64,000 nucleotides of DNA. Source: a virus. This document shows, one piece after another, positions 1-8,339 of this stretch. How positions within the stretch are numbered: the first letter of the stretch is position 1; each line of letters starts with the position of its first letter. The position numbers and the translations under genes were made by a program. The stretch covers positions 1 to 64,000 of IMG/VR virus record IMGVR_UViG_3300032275_000001; one strand, given 5' to 3'. The notes under the pieces are model-generated. The model did no database searches, was not told the DNA's origin, and was given only the letters and a program-made list of their open reading frames with translations.

Positions 1-182
1 TCTTGATCTTCAAAATCCTCTACAGGGAAACCAGTTAACAAGGAAGCTATTTGTTTTAGCTTCCTTGCAAATGATTTTTGTTCAAACTTTGGCCCATTGT
101 TAGTAAGACATAACTTTTCAATTATATCTCCTACAGTATTTTTTCCAGAACCCATACGTCCTGATATACCTATTACACTCAT
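1..182 (-). CDS. Deoxynucleoside monophosphate kinase (partial, C-terminus outside window)
   Basis: The first 60 residues are visible. They begin with a beta strand and a P-loop (VIGISGRMGSGKNTVG), the form seen in phage dNMP kinases such as T4 gp1, which phosphorylate dNMPs for DNA synthesis. The segment FARKLKQIASLL after the P-loop also fits that family. The ATG at 182-180 overlaps the recA TGA stop (ATGA), so the two genes are co-transcribed and probably translationally coupled. The remainder lies left of the window. An adenylate-kinase-like or other P-loop kinase is the alternative. Confidence 0.7.
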   Translation of the reverse strand, partial: MSVIGISGRMGSGKNTVGDIIEKLCLTNNGPKFEQKSFARKLKQIASLLTGFPVEDFEDQ

Positions 183-1231
183 AATTCCTCATCATTAGGC
201 ATTAAACTGTGATTTGCGCATGGTGCTAGTTCTACTGCAACATTAGGATTAAAAGAATTAATTACAAGTCTTTCTAGTTCTTCTAACTCTTCATAATTTT
301 CTTCTAAATAATCTTTCATTTTATCCATTCCTTGTAGCTTAATAGTTTCTTGAAATTCACCTAATAAATTAGTGTATGTAAACCATCCTGCTCCTCCTTT
401 TTTAATTAAATCAAAATCTACAGCATAATCAATTATTTCACCTAATTTATCTATACCATGTCCCCATACAATATTAAATTTAGCTTGTCCAAATGGTGAA
501 GCTAATTTATTTTTAATAACGTCTACAGTAGTTTTATTTAACTCATTAATTTTATCATTCATCTTCCAAACTTTCCATCTAACGTCAGCATAAAATTTAA
601 TAGCTTTTCCTCCTGTGGTAGTTGTAGGTTCTCCCATACTTCCAATAGCATCTCTTAACTGAGATATAATAAATAATGTACAATTATTCATATCAAGAAG
701 CCCTTTTACCTTCATACAAAATTTACTGTTGATTCTAGCTTGTAAACCAATTGTAGCGTCTCCCATTTCACCTTGTAACATTGCTTTTGGTTGAGCTGCT
801 GATTGACTATCTATAACAATACAAGATGTAATTTTCTTTTCTATTAGTGCTAATATCATATCATACCCTCCTTCTTGTGTTTCTGGTTGATATATCAACA
901 AATTATTAACATCAACTCCTAAAGACATAGCATATTTTTTATCAAAAGAATGCTCATAATCAAATAAAGCTGTTTTTTTATCTGGAAAAGCTTTTTGATA
1001 TTCTGCAATTTGATGTAAAACTATTGTCGATTTTCCTGAACTCTCAGGCCCAAATATTTCTACTATTTTTCCTAATGCAGTACCGCCAATACCCATTGCT
1101 TGATCTAATTGAAGACTACCTGTACTTACAATAGTTAAATCTTCTGGTACTAATCTACCAAGTCCATACTTTTTTTCTAATTCTGCAAGAATTAAATCAA
1201 TTCCTTGCTTTTCTACTTTTTGCTTTGCCAT
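179..1231 (-). CDS. recA: RecA-family recombinase
   Basis: A 350-residue RecA/UvsX-type recombinase that would form ATP-dependent filaments on ssDNA and carry out strand exchange during replication and repair. Walker A is GPESSGKS at residues 61-68, as in bacterial RecA. A Walker B-like strand (SCIVIDSQSA) follows, and the N-terminal part KKYGLGRL...VSTGSLQLDQAMGIGG is typical of RecA cores. It is close to full RecA length. I chose the ATG at 1231 because it begins 2 bases after the TAG of the upstream endonuclease; an in-frame ATG at 1246 would add five residues inside that gene. Confidence 0.92.
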   Translation of the reverse strand: MAKQKVEKQGIDLILAELEKKYGLGRLVPEDLTIVSTGSLQLDQAMGIGGTALGKIVEIFGPESSGKSTIVLHQIAEYQKAFPDKKTALFDYEHSFDKKYAMSLGVDVNNLLIYQPETQEGGYDMILALIEKKITSCIVIDSQSAAQPKAMLQGEMGDATIGLQARINSKFCMKVKGLLDMNNCTLFIISQLRDAIGSMGEPTTTTGGKAIKFYADVRWKVWKMNDKINELNKTTVDVIKNKLASPFGQAKFNIVWGHGIDKLGEIIDYAVDFDLIKKGGAGWFTYTNLLGEFQETIKLQGMDKMKDYLEENYEELEELERLVINSFNPNVAVELAPCANHSLMPNDEEL

Positions 1232-1233
1232 AA

Positions 1234-1794
1234 CTAATAATTCCAAGTTTTATAATTAATAATATCTTTTACATTTTCTCTCTTTAAATTAAAATGATCT
1301 GCAATTTCTTGCTGAGAGAGATGATCATTATCTTGTTTAAATTTTCTTATTTCATTTACTTTTTCCATAGTAAGTTTTGCTCCATTATTTTTTTCTCCTT
1401 TTTGAGATTTATTACCTTTTAAAAAAGCATATCTAGTATTTTGACTTTGACTAATCCATTCAAGATTATCAACATGATTATTATCTCTAACACAATCAAT
1501 ATGATTAGCTACACATTTATAACTAGGTTTTTCTAAAAATGATTCTGCAACAAGCCTACTTACTATAGGATTATATAATTTTGAGTTTTTAGAAAGTTTA
1601 GCTTGTATATATCCTGTGTATCTTTTAAATGTTTTTAAGATTTTCTCATCTTTAATAATTTTTGTTTTGCTTTTTCTAGCTAAACTTTTAACTCTTCCGT
1701 AATTACTAATCTCATACAAGTCTTCATAATCTTTAATAGGTTTCCAAATTTCATTTGGGAGATTATCAATGTTTAAATTTTTCCAATGTTCCAT
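1234..1794 (-). CDS. NUMOD4-HNH homing endonuclease
   Basis: 186 residues. The N-terminus EIWKPIKDYEDLYEISNYG is a NUMOD4 DNA-binding motif. The centre, VANHIDCVRDNNHVDNLEWI, is the HNH core of the I-HmuI-like class, and the C-terminus (LSQQEIADHFNLKRENVKDI) is a helix-turn-helix. Such enzymes nick DNA and spread their own genes. It sits free-standing 2 bp upstream of recA and does not split it, with its own promoter (1816-1847) about 20 bases upstream. Codon use is more AT-biased than in recA, as expected for a mobile gene. Confidence 0.9.
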   Translation of the reverse strand: MEHWKNLNIDNLPNEIWKPIKDYEDLYEISNYGRVKSLARKSKTKIIKDEKILKTFKRYTGYIQAKLSKNSKLYNPIVSRLVAESFLEKPSYKCVANHIDCVRDNNHVDNLEWISQSQNTRYAFLKGNKSQKGEKNNGAKLTMEKVNEIRKFKQDNDHLSQQEIADHFNLKRENVKDIINYKTWNY

Positions 1795-1815
1795 ATTTTT
1801 ATATTTTTATATATG

Positions 1816-1847
1816 TAAAGATATGTTATATATGTTGGATATCCAAA
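1816..1847 (-). promoter_or_regulatory. Bacteroidota-type promoter TTTG-N20-TATCTTTA
   Basis: On the minus strand, TTTG (1847-1844) is followed after exactly 20 bases by TATCTTTA (1823-1816), close to the -33 TTTG / -7 TAnnTTTG consensus known from Bacteroides. Start would fall near 1809, about 15 bases before the endonuclease ATG at 1794. Transcription would run through the endonuclease, recA and the kinase. Confidence 0.65.
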
Positions 1848-2040
1848 TAAAGTCACTAATTTTTTTGTGTTATTTCCTAACCTTCTGTGGTAAGATAGAC
1901 CCCATAAATTAGGGTTTATCTATCTACGATTGGTCCCATAAATCATGTAAATCGGGACAAAATAGTTATTCTTAGTGAAAAATAGGTATATCTGAACTGT
2001 TTTGGTGAAAAATAGGTTTGACTATTGACTATTAATAGTC
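1848..2040. other. Non-coding stretch with short direct repeats
   Basis: No gene is visible between the promoter at 1816-1847 and the terminator at 2041-2066. The sequence GTGAAAAATAGGT occurs twice (near 1975 and 2005), and TATCTAC/TCCCATAAAT elements recur. This may be upstream regulatory DNA for the recA unit; no function can be read. Confidence 0.4.
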
Positions 2041-2066
2041 AAAAAAACCCTATATTGCTATAGGGC
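2041..2066 (-). terminator. Rho-independent terminator
   Basis: On the minus strand a perfect 7-bp stem CCCTATA / TATAGGG with a GCAA loop (2065-2048) is followed by seven T (2047-2041). It lies about 50 bases after the small Cys-rich gene ending at 2114 and closes that operon. Confidence 0.8.
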
Positions 2067-2113
2067 TCTTTCTTCACAATTTAAAAAAACATAACAAAAC
2101 AGAACAGAACTTT

Positions 2114-2293
2114 TTATTCACTTGTTCTAAGTGATGTATTACCTTTTTCACACTTATCATACGGACAATGTCTGCATTCATTACCACAACATTGTTTCTT
2201 TGTCTTTAATAGATATTCCTTAGTGAAATGAATTCTTCCTTCCTCTAAGTAATAGTCTCTAAACTCTATGAATTCTTTTTTATCTTCACTCAT
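2114..2293 (-). CDS. Small Cys-rich protein, DUF5522-like
   Basis: 59 residues. The core QCCGNECRHCPYDKC matches the CCGNxCRHCPY signature of the DUF5522 / oxidoreductase-like small proteins of Bacteroidota and other bacteria, preceded by YYLEEGRIHFTKEYLLK, also typical of that family. The four or five cysteines probably bind metal. The ATG at 2293 overlaps the end of the upstream gene by 8 bases and the gene is followed by a terminator, so it is the last gene of its operon. Function unknown. Confidence 0.7.
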   Translation of the reverse strand: MSEDKKEFIEFRDYYLEEGRIHFTKEYLLKTKKQCCGNECRHCPYDKCEKGNTSLRTSE

Positions 2294-2468
2294 TTCTATT
2301 CATTTTAGAAGGAACTATGATGTATTCCTCATCAAATAATTGATGCACTCTCTTTGGATCTAAACTGAATATTTCTATTAGTTCTTCTGGAGATAATGCT
2401 GGATATCTTTCTTTGAACTCAAATATAAGAAGTTTAGTTTTTAGAGCTAGCTTTCTTGTATTCCCCAT
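2286..2468 (-). CDS. Small helix-turn-helix-like protein
   Basis: 60 residues, no clear family. The segment LSPEELIEIFSLDPKRVHQLF has the spacing of a helix-turn-helix, so DNA binding is possible. It overlaps the preceding gene by 34 bases and the following Cys-rich gene by 8, fitting a tightly packed operon. Confidence 0.6.
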   Translation of the reverse strand: MGNTRKLALKTKLLIFEFKERYPALSPEELIEIFSLDPKRVHQLFDEEYIIVPSKMNRNE

Positions 2469-2691
2469 CTTGAGATTGTTTTATAAGTTCTCTTTCATCT
2501 TCAAATGCATATCGATATTTAGAATCTTTATATTCCTCCATAATATATGGATTTGCCATTTTTCTAAAGAAGTCTTTACTGGTGCTCTCTATAGCAATGA
2601 TGACATGACTATCATTATATCCACATACATATCCCTTATACTTAGGGTGCACTATCAACATATTCTTAAACTGGTTGAATACTTTTTCCAT
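2434..2691 (-). CDS. Hypothetical protein
   Basis: 85 residues with a charged C-terminal half and no motif I recognise. It starts 25 bases inside the end of the gene upstream and runs 34 bases into the next, the same coupled packing as its neighbours. The opposite-strand reading frame over this region is a shadow. Confidence 0.6.
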   Translation of the reverse strand: MEKVFNQFKNMLIVHPKYKGYVCGYNDSHVIIAIESTSKDFFRKMANPYIMEEYKDSKYRYAFEDERELIKQSQDGEYKKASSKN

Positions 2692-3004
2692 CTTTGTCTA
2701 GGTTTAAACTTGCTAATCTATTTTCTAACTCATATTCCACCTTCAAAATGAAACTAATCTTATCCTCAAGCTCTTGTTGAATGATTCTTCCTGCGAATGG
2801 CATAATATCCTGAAGATTTGTATACACTCTAGGTAATCCATATTTGGTTTTGATTTGTTGGTATTTAAATCCAGGGATACATGTAAGATCATTAAACACC
2901 TGATCAACATAAGCTAATACAGAAGGTTCTTCAATAGACATTCCATAATGTCCTTCTTCTAAATAAGCTGCATACTTATAATTAAATTCTTCACTCTTTC
3001 TCAT
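2666..3004 (-). CDS. Hypothetical protein
   Basis: 112 residues, predicted mainly helical (KSEEFNYKYAAYLEEGH at the start, a Leu/Glu-rich helix at 85-105). No family recognised. It lies 12 bases downstream of the gp88-like gene and overlaps the next gene. Confidence 0.6.
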   Translation of the reverse strand: MRKSEEFNYKYAAYLEEGHYGMSIEEPSVLAYVDQVFNDLTCIPGFKYQQIKTKYGLPRVYTNLQDIMPFAGRIIQQELEDKISFILKVEYELENRLASLNLDKDGKSIQPV

Positions 3005-3016
3005 ATTTTTAATTAT

Positions 3017-3694
3017 TTATGTTTTAACTACAAATCCTGATTTGTCTTTCTTAGCTTCTCCTTTTGCATGTAAACCAATTACATGATTAGGAGGATCATA
3101 AAATCTAACATCAGTATCATCTCCATCATATACAGGATAACCATTCCATTCTTTAGGCAAATATACACCTTTTTTTGTATTAAACACAACAGCTACGTTA
3201 TATCCATTATTTAAAGCTATTTCACAATCACGATCATTCATTTCATTTTTACTAAATGTAACGTGATAGTTAGGAATAGCTTTTGTTAAATGTTTAAGCA
3301 CCTTAGTGTAATCATAGAAGTGCACATCTGAATATTGTTCAAAGATGTTAAATCTTATCCAGTTAATATCAGAAGTACCATTAAGTCTTACAGCAGGTAA
3401 CATATTTTCTTTCTTAGCCTTTGCAACAAGACTTTTTATGTCTTTATGTAGCAATTTAAAGAACTCATCTCTCTGCTCAAAGAACATAACAGTCTTCTTT
3501 ATACGAGCTTTTTGTACATTAGAAAATGCTCCCATACCAGAGGTATACAAGCAAGCTTCTGTACAACCTATGCTTCTCATAGGACATACTTCATAACCAG
3601 AGATCTTAGCAGGAGCTAAATATAGTATTCCTGTTAAGATTCCTAGTTTTTCTCCTTTTACAGTTTTGTAATTACTCCTGCTTAATAGTTTCAT
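3017..3694 (-). CDS. Gp88-like phage protein
   Basis: 225 residues from the ATG at 3694. The opening MKLLSRSNYKTVKGEKLG followed by GILYLAPAKISGYEVCPM and the Cys pattern C-x6-C-x3-C, then MGAF...VQKARIKKTVMFFEQRDEFF, matches the Gp88 family of phages, whose biochemical role is unknown. The three conserved cysteines could bind metal. An in-frame ATG at 3727 would add 11 residues inside the preceding gene; the shorter start matches the family N-terminus and leaves a 23-base overlap. Confidence 0.7.
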   Translation of the reverse strand: MKLLSRSNYKTVKGEKLGILTGILYLAPAKISGYEVCPMRSIGCTEACLYTSGMGAFSNVQKARIKKTVMFFEQRDEFFKLLHKDIKSLVAKAKKENMLPAVRLNGTSDINWIRFNIFEQYSDVHFYDYTKVLKHLTKAIPNYHVTFSKNEMNDRDCEIALNNGYNVAVVFNTKKGVYLPKEWNGYPVYDGDDTDVRFYDPPNHVIGLHAKGEAKKDKSGFVVKT

Positions 3695-4106
3695 CGTAAT
3701 GCTCTCCTGTATTACCATTCTGTCCAATGATATTTATTCTTGCTTCTTTTAGTTTATCTTCTAAGATTTCAAATGCAGCTTCTATAGCAAATGCTTCTGC
3801 TTCTTTTCTTGTTTTCCAAGATTGAGTGGTAGCTTGATTACCTATTTTAATTGTAAATGTTCCATCTGGATATAAAAAGTTCTCTATTATGATATTATTA
3901 TCATCAAATACATCTAATAACATTCTAGGATTGGCATCAATCATAATTGCTAGTTTGTCATCTTCTATACCTGTTTCTCTCATCATATTCTTAAAATCAT
4001 CTGGAACATCTGATGTCTGTAGAGATTCAATCATCTTTTCTAAAAACCATGCTCTAATAACAACAGCTGATGCTGTATGTTTTTGTAATAAATCTATTCC
4101 TTTCAT
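3672..4106 (-). CDS. Hypothetical protein
   Basis: 144 residues. The part at 75-118 (IENFLYPDGTFTIKIGNQ then KTRKEAEAFAIEAAFEILEDKL) looks like a small alpha/beta domain with a terminal helix, a pattern common in phage accessory proteins. No function recognised. Two bases separate it from the next small gene upstream. Confidence 0.65.
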   Translation of the reverse strand: MKGIDLLQKHTASAVVIRAWFLEKMIESLQTSDVPDDFKNMMRETGIEDDKLAIMIDANPRMLLDVFDDNNIIIENFLYPDGTFTIKIGNQATTQSWKTRKEAEAFAIEAAFEILEDKLKEARINIIGQNGNTGEHYDETIKQE

Positions 4107-4107
4107 A

Positions 4108-4311
4108 TTATTGTTCTATTGGTTGTTCATGTAATACTAGAGAGGCTTCTATCCACCACACTCTTTCAAAATCAAACTCAGTTAACGGTTCTTTCTCTTT
4201 GCATGCTTTATATTTGATGTCATACATCATTGCAGCCATCTCACAGAATGTAGCAGTCTTTTCTGTTCCATACTCTTCTATCAGTGATTCTAATATTTGT
4301 CTATTGAACAT
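4108..4311 (-). CDS. Hypothetical small protein
   Basis: 67 residues, acidic and helical, with no recognised family. It overlaps the gene upstream by 11 bases and precedes the next gene by 1 base, so expression is probably coupled. Confidence 0.6.
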   Translation of the reverse strand: MFNRQILESLIEEYGTEKTATFCEMAAMMYDIKYKACKEKEPLTEFDFERVWWIEASLVLHEQPIEQ

Positions 4312-4855
4312 GTTCTTTTAGTTTATCAATTATTAATACTTCTTTTTCTTCATCCCAGCCTTCCCACACTTCAAAATCATCTTCAAATGTAATACCTATT
4401 TTATCTTCCCAGAACTCTATAAGATCTGCGCTCTTTTTAAATATTCTCAATTGAAGACTTATCTCATCTTTGCTTAGTCCTGATTTGATAATCTTAACAG
4501 ACTTAGGGAATTCACTTTGGAATGCTTTTGATGTTTTAGAATACTTACCTTGTTTAACAAGTTTAAAGTCTTGCTTGAATCTTTCATTGAGTTCATATAC
4601 AACAACAACAAATCCATCTTCATAATCATAATCTTCTATTATAGATTTTGTTCTTTCATATTCACCGTCTAAAAACTCCCTAAACTTATCCAAATTATCA
4701 GGCTTAAATAACAGATATATAGAATCTTTATAATCATGTTGCATTCTTTCATCTTTAATGTATCCATTTATAAATCCATTAGTTCTTAAAGCATCCTTTG
4801 GTACCCTTAAAGTGGGCACCATAAAGATACTAGTTATATTCTTTTTAACTTCCAT
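4301..4855 (-). CDS. Hypothetical protein
   Basis: 184 residues, mixed alpha/beta, ending in an acidic tail with EVWEGWDEEKEVLIIDKL. I do not recognise the family. It follows the PD-(D/E)XK nuclease with a 1-base gap and may act with it, but that rests only on proximity. Confidence 0.65.
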   Translation of the reverse strand: MEVKKNITSIFMVPTLRVPKDALRTNGFINGYIKDERMQHDYKDSIYLLFKPDNLDKFREFLDGEYERTKSIIEDYDYEDGFVVVVYELNERFKQDFKLVKQGKYSKTSKAFQSEFPKSVKIIKSGLSKDEISLQLRIFKKSADLIEFWEDKIGITFEDDFEVWEGWDEEKEVLIIDKLKEHVQ

Positions 4856-4856
4856 G

Positions 4857-5909
4857 TTATCCCTTAATGTTAACTATTCCATTAGATAAATAGTTTTTGT
4901 GGCTTATGTTCCACGTTCCTGTTTCCTTACACCATATAAGTGCTTTAATTATATCTTTTACACCAGGATATGTTCTTCCTTTATGTACAAATCCATCATG
5001 AGCAGCTAGCATATCAAACTTATCAAGAGTGTATATAAGAGGTTGATAATAGTTTGTTGAATCACATACAATGAATTTTAAATATTCTACACTATATCCA
5101 TAATAAGGACTTTCTTCATCTCTTACAAGATGTAACATTGCATGAAAATACAAATAAGCTTGGATGTATGCTCTTCTGTAAAGATAATACTCTTCATAGA
5201 AATTCTCTACAGACCATGTGCATTTTAAATCATATGGCTGAATAACTTTTTCATCATGATCGATGATCACTTTATCTAACATACTCTTAAGAGGAAGACC
5301 ATCTATTTCATATCCTTCTACCTGCATTTGATCTATCACTGTATATCTAGAGCTATTTACTAGATTAACAATTGGTGCTGTTGTACTATTAGTCTTTAAC
5401 TGCTCAACAATCTTTTCAGCAATAGATACTTCCATTGTATTGATGACAGTTAGATTCTTGCTTCTAACAGTTCTAATTTCATTGTAATAGATCTCAGCAT
5501 CAGATCCAAAGAACTTACCTATTACAGCCTCATATTTAATCTTAAATCCTGATAGAGTGTATGCTTCTTGTGATATGTCTGTAAAATCTCTAGTCACTAC
5601 ACCAAATTCATCTGTACAATCTCTTGTTACACGATAGAGAGCTTCAACAAAGTCTAACATTAATCCTGTTGGTGTAGATAAACAAGATGACATATAAAAC
5701 TTTTCATCAAATAAATGAGGTTCCATAAGTAGGACCTCCACAATGCGTCCCATATTAGCTGCTGAGCTATCTTTATCTTCCACTTTCTCACCAAGAAAAT
5801 ATTTCTTGTAATACTTCTTTCTATCTGTAGAGAAATCTTTTAGGCTACTGGATGAATCCATAAGCACTGCTCTGTATTGAGCTTCTGTTTTTGCTGTTCC
5901 TTTTATCAT
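4857..5909 (-). CDS. PD-(D/E)XK nuclease (RecE/Cas4-like)
   Basis: 350 residues. The catalytic region reads LDKVIIDHDEKVIQPYDLKC: an Asp in LDKVIID and the DLK triad motif of PD-(D/E)XK exonucleases, followed by a helix with YRRAYIQAYLYFHAM, the Q-x3-Y motif of the RecB/Cas4/RecE group. A likely role is 5'-to-3' resection or DNA processing in phage recombination. crAss-like phages commonly carry such a nuclease with their replication genes. It is the first large gene in this unit. Confidence 0.8.
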   Translation of the reverse strand: MIKGTAKTEAQYRAVLMDSSSSLKDFSTDRKKYYKKYFLGEKVEDKDSSAANMGRIVEVLLMEPHLFDEKFYMSSCLSTPTGLMLDFVEALYRVTRDCTDEFGVVTRDFTDISQEAYTLSGFKIKYEAVIGKFFGSDAEIYYNEIRTVRSKNLTVINTMEVSIAEKIVEQLKTNSTTAPIVNLVNSSRYTVIDQMQVEGYEIDGLPLKSMLDKVIIDHDEKVIQPYDLKCTWSVENFYEEYYLYRRAYIQAYLYFHAMLHLVRDEESPYYGYSVEYLKFIVCDSTNYYQPLIYTLDKFDMLAAHDGFVHKGRTYPGVKDIIKALIWCKETGTWNISHKNYLSNGIVNIKG

Positions 5910-5913
5910 AATA

Positions 5914-6135
5914 TTATTTAATTATTGTTACTTCTCCTTGTGTCTCAATCCAAACATGTGCTCCACAACTTAATGGTTTGTCTGGACTATATACCACCTT
6001 GCTAGGTCCTAGCACCTCAACTTCATGAGCATATCTATTATTCTTGTAAGTCTTAACAGTTAGAACAGGATCTTCTACACCATTCTTTCTGTTACTCTTA
6101 ATCACATGCTGGTTAACATGTATTATAGTCTTCAT
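5914..6135 (-). CDS. Hypothetical small protein
   Basis: 73 residues, beta-rich, containing HVNQHVIKSNRKNG and VYSPDKPLSCGAHVWIET. No motif of known function is visible. It begins 1 base after the stop of the 55-residue gene upstream. Confidence 0.6.
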   Translation of the reverse strand: MKTIIHVNQHVIKSNRKNGVEDPVLTVKTYKNNRYAHEVEVLGPSKVVYSPDKPLSCGAHVWIETQGEVTIIK

Positions 6136-6136
6136 A

Positions 6137-6304
6137 TTATTTATAGATTAATATTGCACTATATAATGACAATGATCCTTTTGGATCTTCTGTAGCAACT
6201 AAGTTAAATGATACAACGGTCTTCACTATCTTATCATCTAATAATTGCTGCAACTCTCTATTTATATTAAAGAGATGTTGATTCTCCCATGTCCATGTTT
6301 GCAT
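6137..6304 (-). CDS. Hypothetical microprotein
   Basis: 55 residues starting MQTWTWENQHLFNINRELQQ. It overlaps the 3' end of the HExxH-like gene by 38 bases in another frame and ends 1 base before the next ATG. The continuous frame with a helix then a beta hairpin, and the perfect fit between its neighbours, support a real gene. Function unknown. Confidence 0.6.
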   Translation of the reverse strand: MQTWTWENQHLFNINRELQQLLDDKIVKTVVSFNLVATEDPKGSLSLYSAILIYK

Positions 6305-6659
6305 CTTCTTTTATTTTTAAAATTTGATTAGTTAAATATTCTAATGAATAAGCATAAGCTTCTTCTGATTCATATGCAAACTCTATACCTATCTTTTCAA
6401 ATAGATATACAATAGCATGAAAGGCTTCATGAGCCACAATCCCTGGATTATCTATATCATCTTTAAATCTTATAAGAATACATCCAGTTTTTAGTTTAAA
6501 TGTAGTGGCTATACTTTTTTGATTAGTCATTTTCTTATCAAACTTCTTCTTAGATATATTCTCTCTGATATGTTCATATAGATCCTCATCTGATTGTCCT
6601 ATAGACACAACTATATCATGCCCATACACATCTATTGGTATCACTTTGAATATGTTCAT
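6267..6659 (-). CDS. Putative HExxH zinc metalloprotease-like protein
   Basis: 130 residues. The motif GIVAHEAFHAIVYLFEKIGI contains HEAFH, the zinc-binding HExxH of minimal metallopeptidases, followed at a proper distance by ESEEAYAYSLEYL, whose Glu could be the third ligand. Similar small HExxH proteins occur in Bacteroidota phages; substrate and activity are unknown. It overlaps its upstream neighbour by 4 bases. Confidence 0.65.
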   Translation of the reverse strand: MNIFKVIPIDVYGHDIVVSIGQSDEDLYEHIRENISKKKFDKKMTNQKSIATTFKLKTGCILIRFKDDIDNPGIVAHEAFHAIVYLFEKIGIEFAYESEEAYAYSLEYLTNQILKIKEDANMDMGESTSL

Positions 6660-6886
6660 AATGTTTGTTTAAATGCTTCTATAATTTGTGGATACAAAGC
6701 TCGTATCTCCCTTGGTACTCTTGAGAAAAACCATCTGATTTCAATTTCATAATTATGTCCATTTACATCCAATCCTTGTGGATACACTAGCCAGAAATGA
6801 TGATACTTCCCTTCATGCTCTACATGCCCTTCATGAAAAATTTCGTGAAAAGCAGGTTCTTTGTTTATTGTTATTGCGTTAGTCAT
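6656..6886 (-). CDS. Hypothetical small protein
   Basis: 76 residues with many His and aromatic residues (FHEIFHEGHVEHEGKYHHFW). No family recognised. Overlaps of 8 and 4 bases with its neighbours place it firmly in the operon. Confidence 0.6.
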   Translation of the reverse strand: MTNAITINKEPAFHEIFHEGHVEHEGKYHHFWLVYPQGLDVNGHNYEIEIRWFFSRVPREIRALYPQIIEAFKQTL

Positions 6887-7286
6887 CTATTGTAATGTTA
6901 TTAGTTATACGATGTTCTATTTCCTTCTTCATTATATCTTCTATCCATGGAGCTATTTTACCTCCCATATATTTAATGATATTATTGATATGTTGGTTTG
7001 ACATATCTGCTATAGATTTATATAATAGAGGATCTCTACCATCTTTACCTCTATTACCCCAATGTGCAGCACTTCTATTCATCTCATGATCATCTGATAG
7101 ATAGATTGTAGAGCTAGTATCAACTAAATCAAGATTCAATCCTCCATAGCGTTGATATTCATTACCACCATCTACCATTGTTTCATTAGTGCATCCACAT
7201 GTTTTATAATCATGTCTATGATAAGAAGTCAACATTTCTCCACATTCTCTACATTGTACTCTATTGAGTATTATTTGTTTTTCCAT
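6879..7286 (-). CDS. Zinc-finger protein, DUF7695-like
   Basis: 135 residues. The N-terminus has C-R-E-C-G then HRHDYKTCGC, a four-Cys/His zinc-binding knuckle, followed by VDGGNEYQRYGG. This order matches a small phage and bacterial family I know as DUF7695. Function unknown. Confidence 0.65.
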   Translation of the reverse strand: MEKQIILNRVQCRECGEMLTSYHRHDYKTCGCTNETMVDGGNEYQRYGGLNLDLVDTSSTIYLSDDHEMNRSAAHWGNRGKDGRDPLLYKSIADMSNQHINNIIKYMGGKIAPWIEDIMKKEIEHRITNNITIDD

Positions 7287-7292
7287 AATGTT

Positions 7293-7715
7293 TTATCTAT
7301 CACATTCAACAAATGATTCTGGATACTCTTTTAATGCTTTAAGGTATTCTTCTATCCAAGGTACAAAGTTATGATACATTCCCCAGCCATTTGGGCTATT
7401 AAATGTTTCATAATGTTTAGGTCTAGCTTTCATGTCAGCAAGTCCTTTTTCTATAATAGGAATTATTTCATTTGCTTTTACAGGATTAGCTTTTTCAAAC
7501 TTATATTCATTATCATAATCATCTTCAGGAATATTATATCCTTCTTTTAATTCATATGGTCTCCATAGTGTTTCATATAATCCAGCAGCTTCAGCCATCT
7601 TTCCAAGATTATGTGTAATGTTTGAACTATACAAAGATTCTCTTTGTGGTTCTAATGTTTTACCTTCGTCATAAGTGACATGGTAATTTCTATATAATGT
7701 TACGTCTAAACTCAT
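7293..7715 (-). CDS. Conserved phage protein of unknown function
   Basis: 140 residues with a recognisable layout shared by many phage proteins: MSLDVTLY at the start, NITHNLGKMAEAAGLYETLWRP in the middle, and NGWGMYHNFVPWIEEYLKA near the end. No activity is known. The ATG overlaps the stop of the 32-residue zinc ribbon upstream (ATGA). Confidence 0.7.
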   Translation of the reverse strand: MSLDVTLYRNYHVTYDEGKTLEPQRESLYSSNITHNLGKMAEAAGLYETLWRPYELKEGYNIPEDDYDNEYKFEKANPVKANEIIPIIEKGLADMKARPKHYETFNSPNGWGMYHNFVPWIEEYLKALKEYPESFVECDR

Positions 7716-7810
7716 TTGTTTTGTTTATTACAGGTTTTACATTTTAGTGTCTCTGGATCAAAGTTTCTCTCTGTCTTACACTTGTCACAATATTGATATA
7801 ATGTTATCAT
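7712..7810 (-). CDS. Zinc-ribbon microprotein
   Basis: 32 residues, YCDKCK then LKCKTCNKQ, giving two CxxC knuckles 17 residues apart: a minimal zinc ribbon. The stop overlaps the ATG of the next gene (ATGA), which supports translation of both. Confidence 0.6.
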   Translation of the reverse strand: MITLYQYCDKCKTERNFDPETLKCKTCNKQNK

Positions 7811-7814
7811 ATTT

Positions 7815-8339
7815 TTAAAATAAACTTATTTGTGGTTTATTAGATCGAAACTTCTTTTCTAATTCATCCATTTGTATTGCATTATTTAAAAATTCTACAT
7901 TTGGATATAACCAATCTTGATTACCAACAAGTCTTATTTTTAAATGTTCAGATTTAAGAACAGGGTTTCCCATTCCTTGAAATTGTAAATCTTGAGAAAT
8001 AAAAAATGTTAGTATAGTATTGATAGAATATCTTTTATTAAAGTTAAACCACCAACCTTCTAACATAGGATTTGTAAAGATTTTTCCAAAGCAATATTCA
8101 TAAGAAGCTTTCTCATCTCCTACTATAGATCTTGCAAATAAAAAATAAGCTTCTTCTTCTCTAAATTTTCCAAAAGGAAAATAATCTCCCCATTCTAATT
8201 CTCCTATTACAATCCATCCTTGTTCTTCAGATCTTCTTATTCCTTTTTTCCATCTCTCATATCCTTTTTGTATGGTTTCTTCTCCATAATGACTAATGTC
8301 TATATTAGTCTGTTGTTTCATCATTTCTTCTGTTGTCAT
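7815..8339 (-). CDS. Hypothetical protein
   Basis: 174 residues, rich in aromatic residues (WIVIGELEWGDYFPFGKF, GWWFNFNKRYS), predicted alpha/beta. No family recognised. It overlaps the HNH gene upstream by 4 bases. Confidence 0.6.
   Translation of the reverse strand: MTTEEMMKQQTNIDISHYGEETIQKGYERWKKGIRRSEEQGWIVIGELEWGDYFPFGKFREEEAYFLFARSIVGDEKASYEYCFGKIFTNPMLEGWWFNFNKRYSINTILTFFISQDLQFQGMGNPVLKSEHLKIRLVGNQDWLYPNVEFLNNAIQMDELEKKFRSNKPQISLF

Noticed and set aside
179-1794. An intron splitting recA, given the adjacent endonuclease
   Set aside because: RecA is complete from its own ATG at 1231, so the endonuclease is free-standing.
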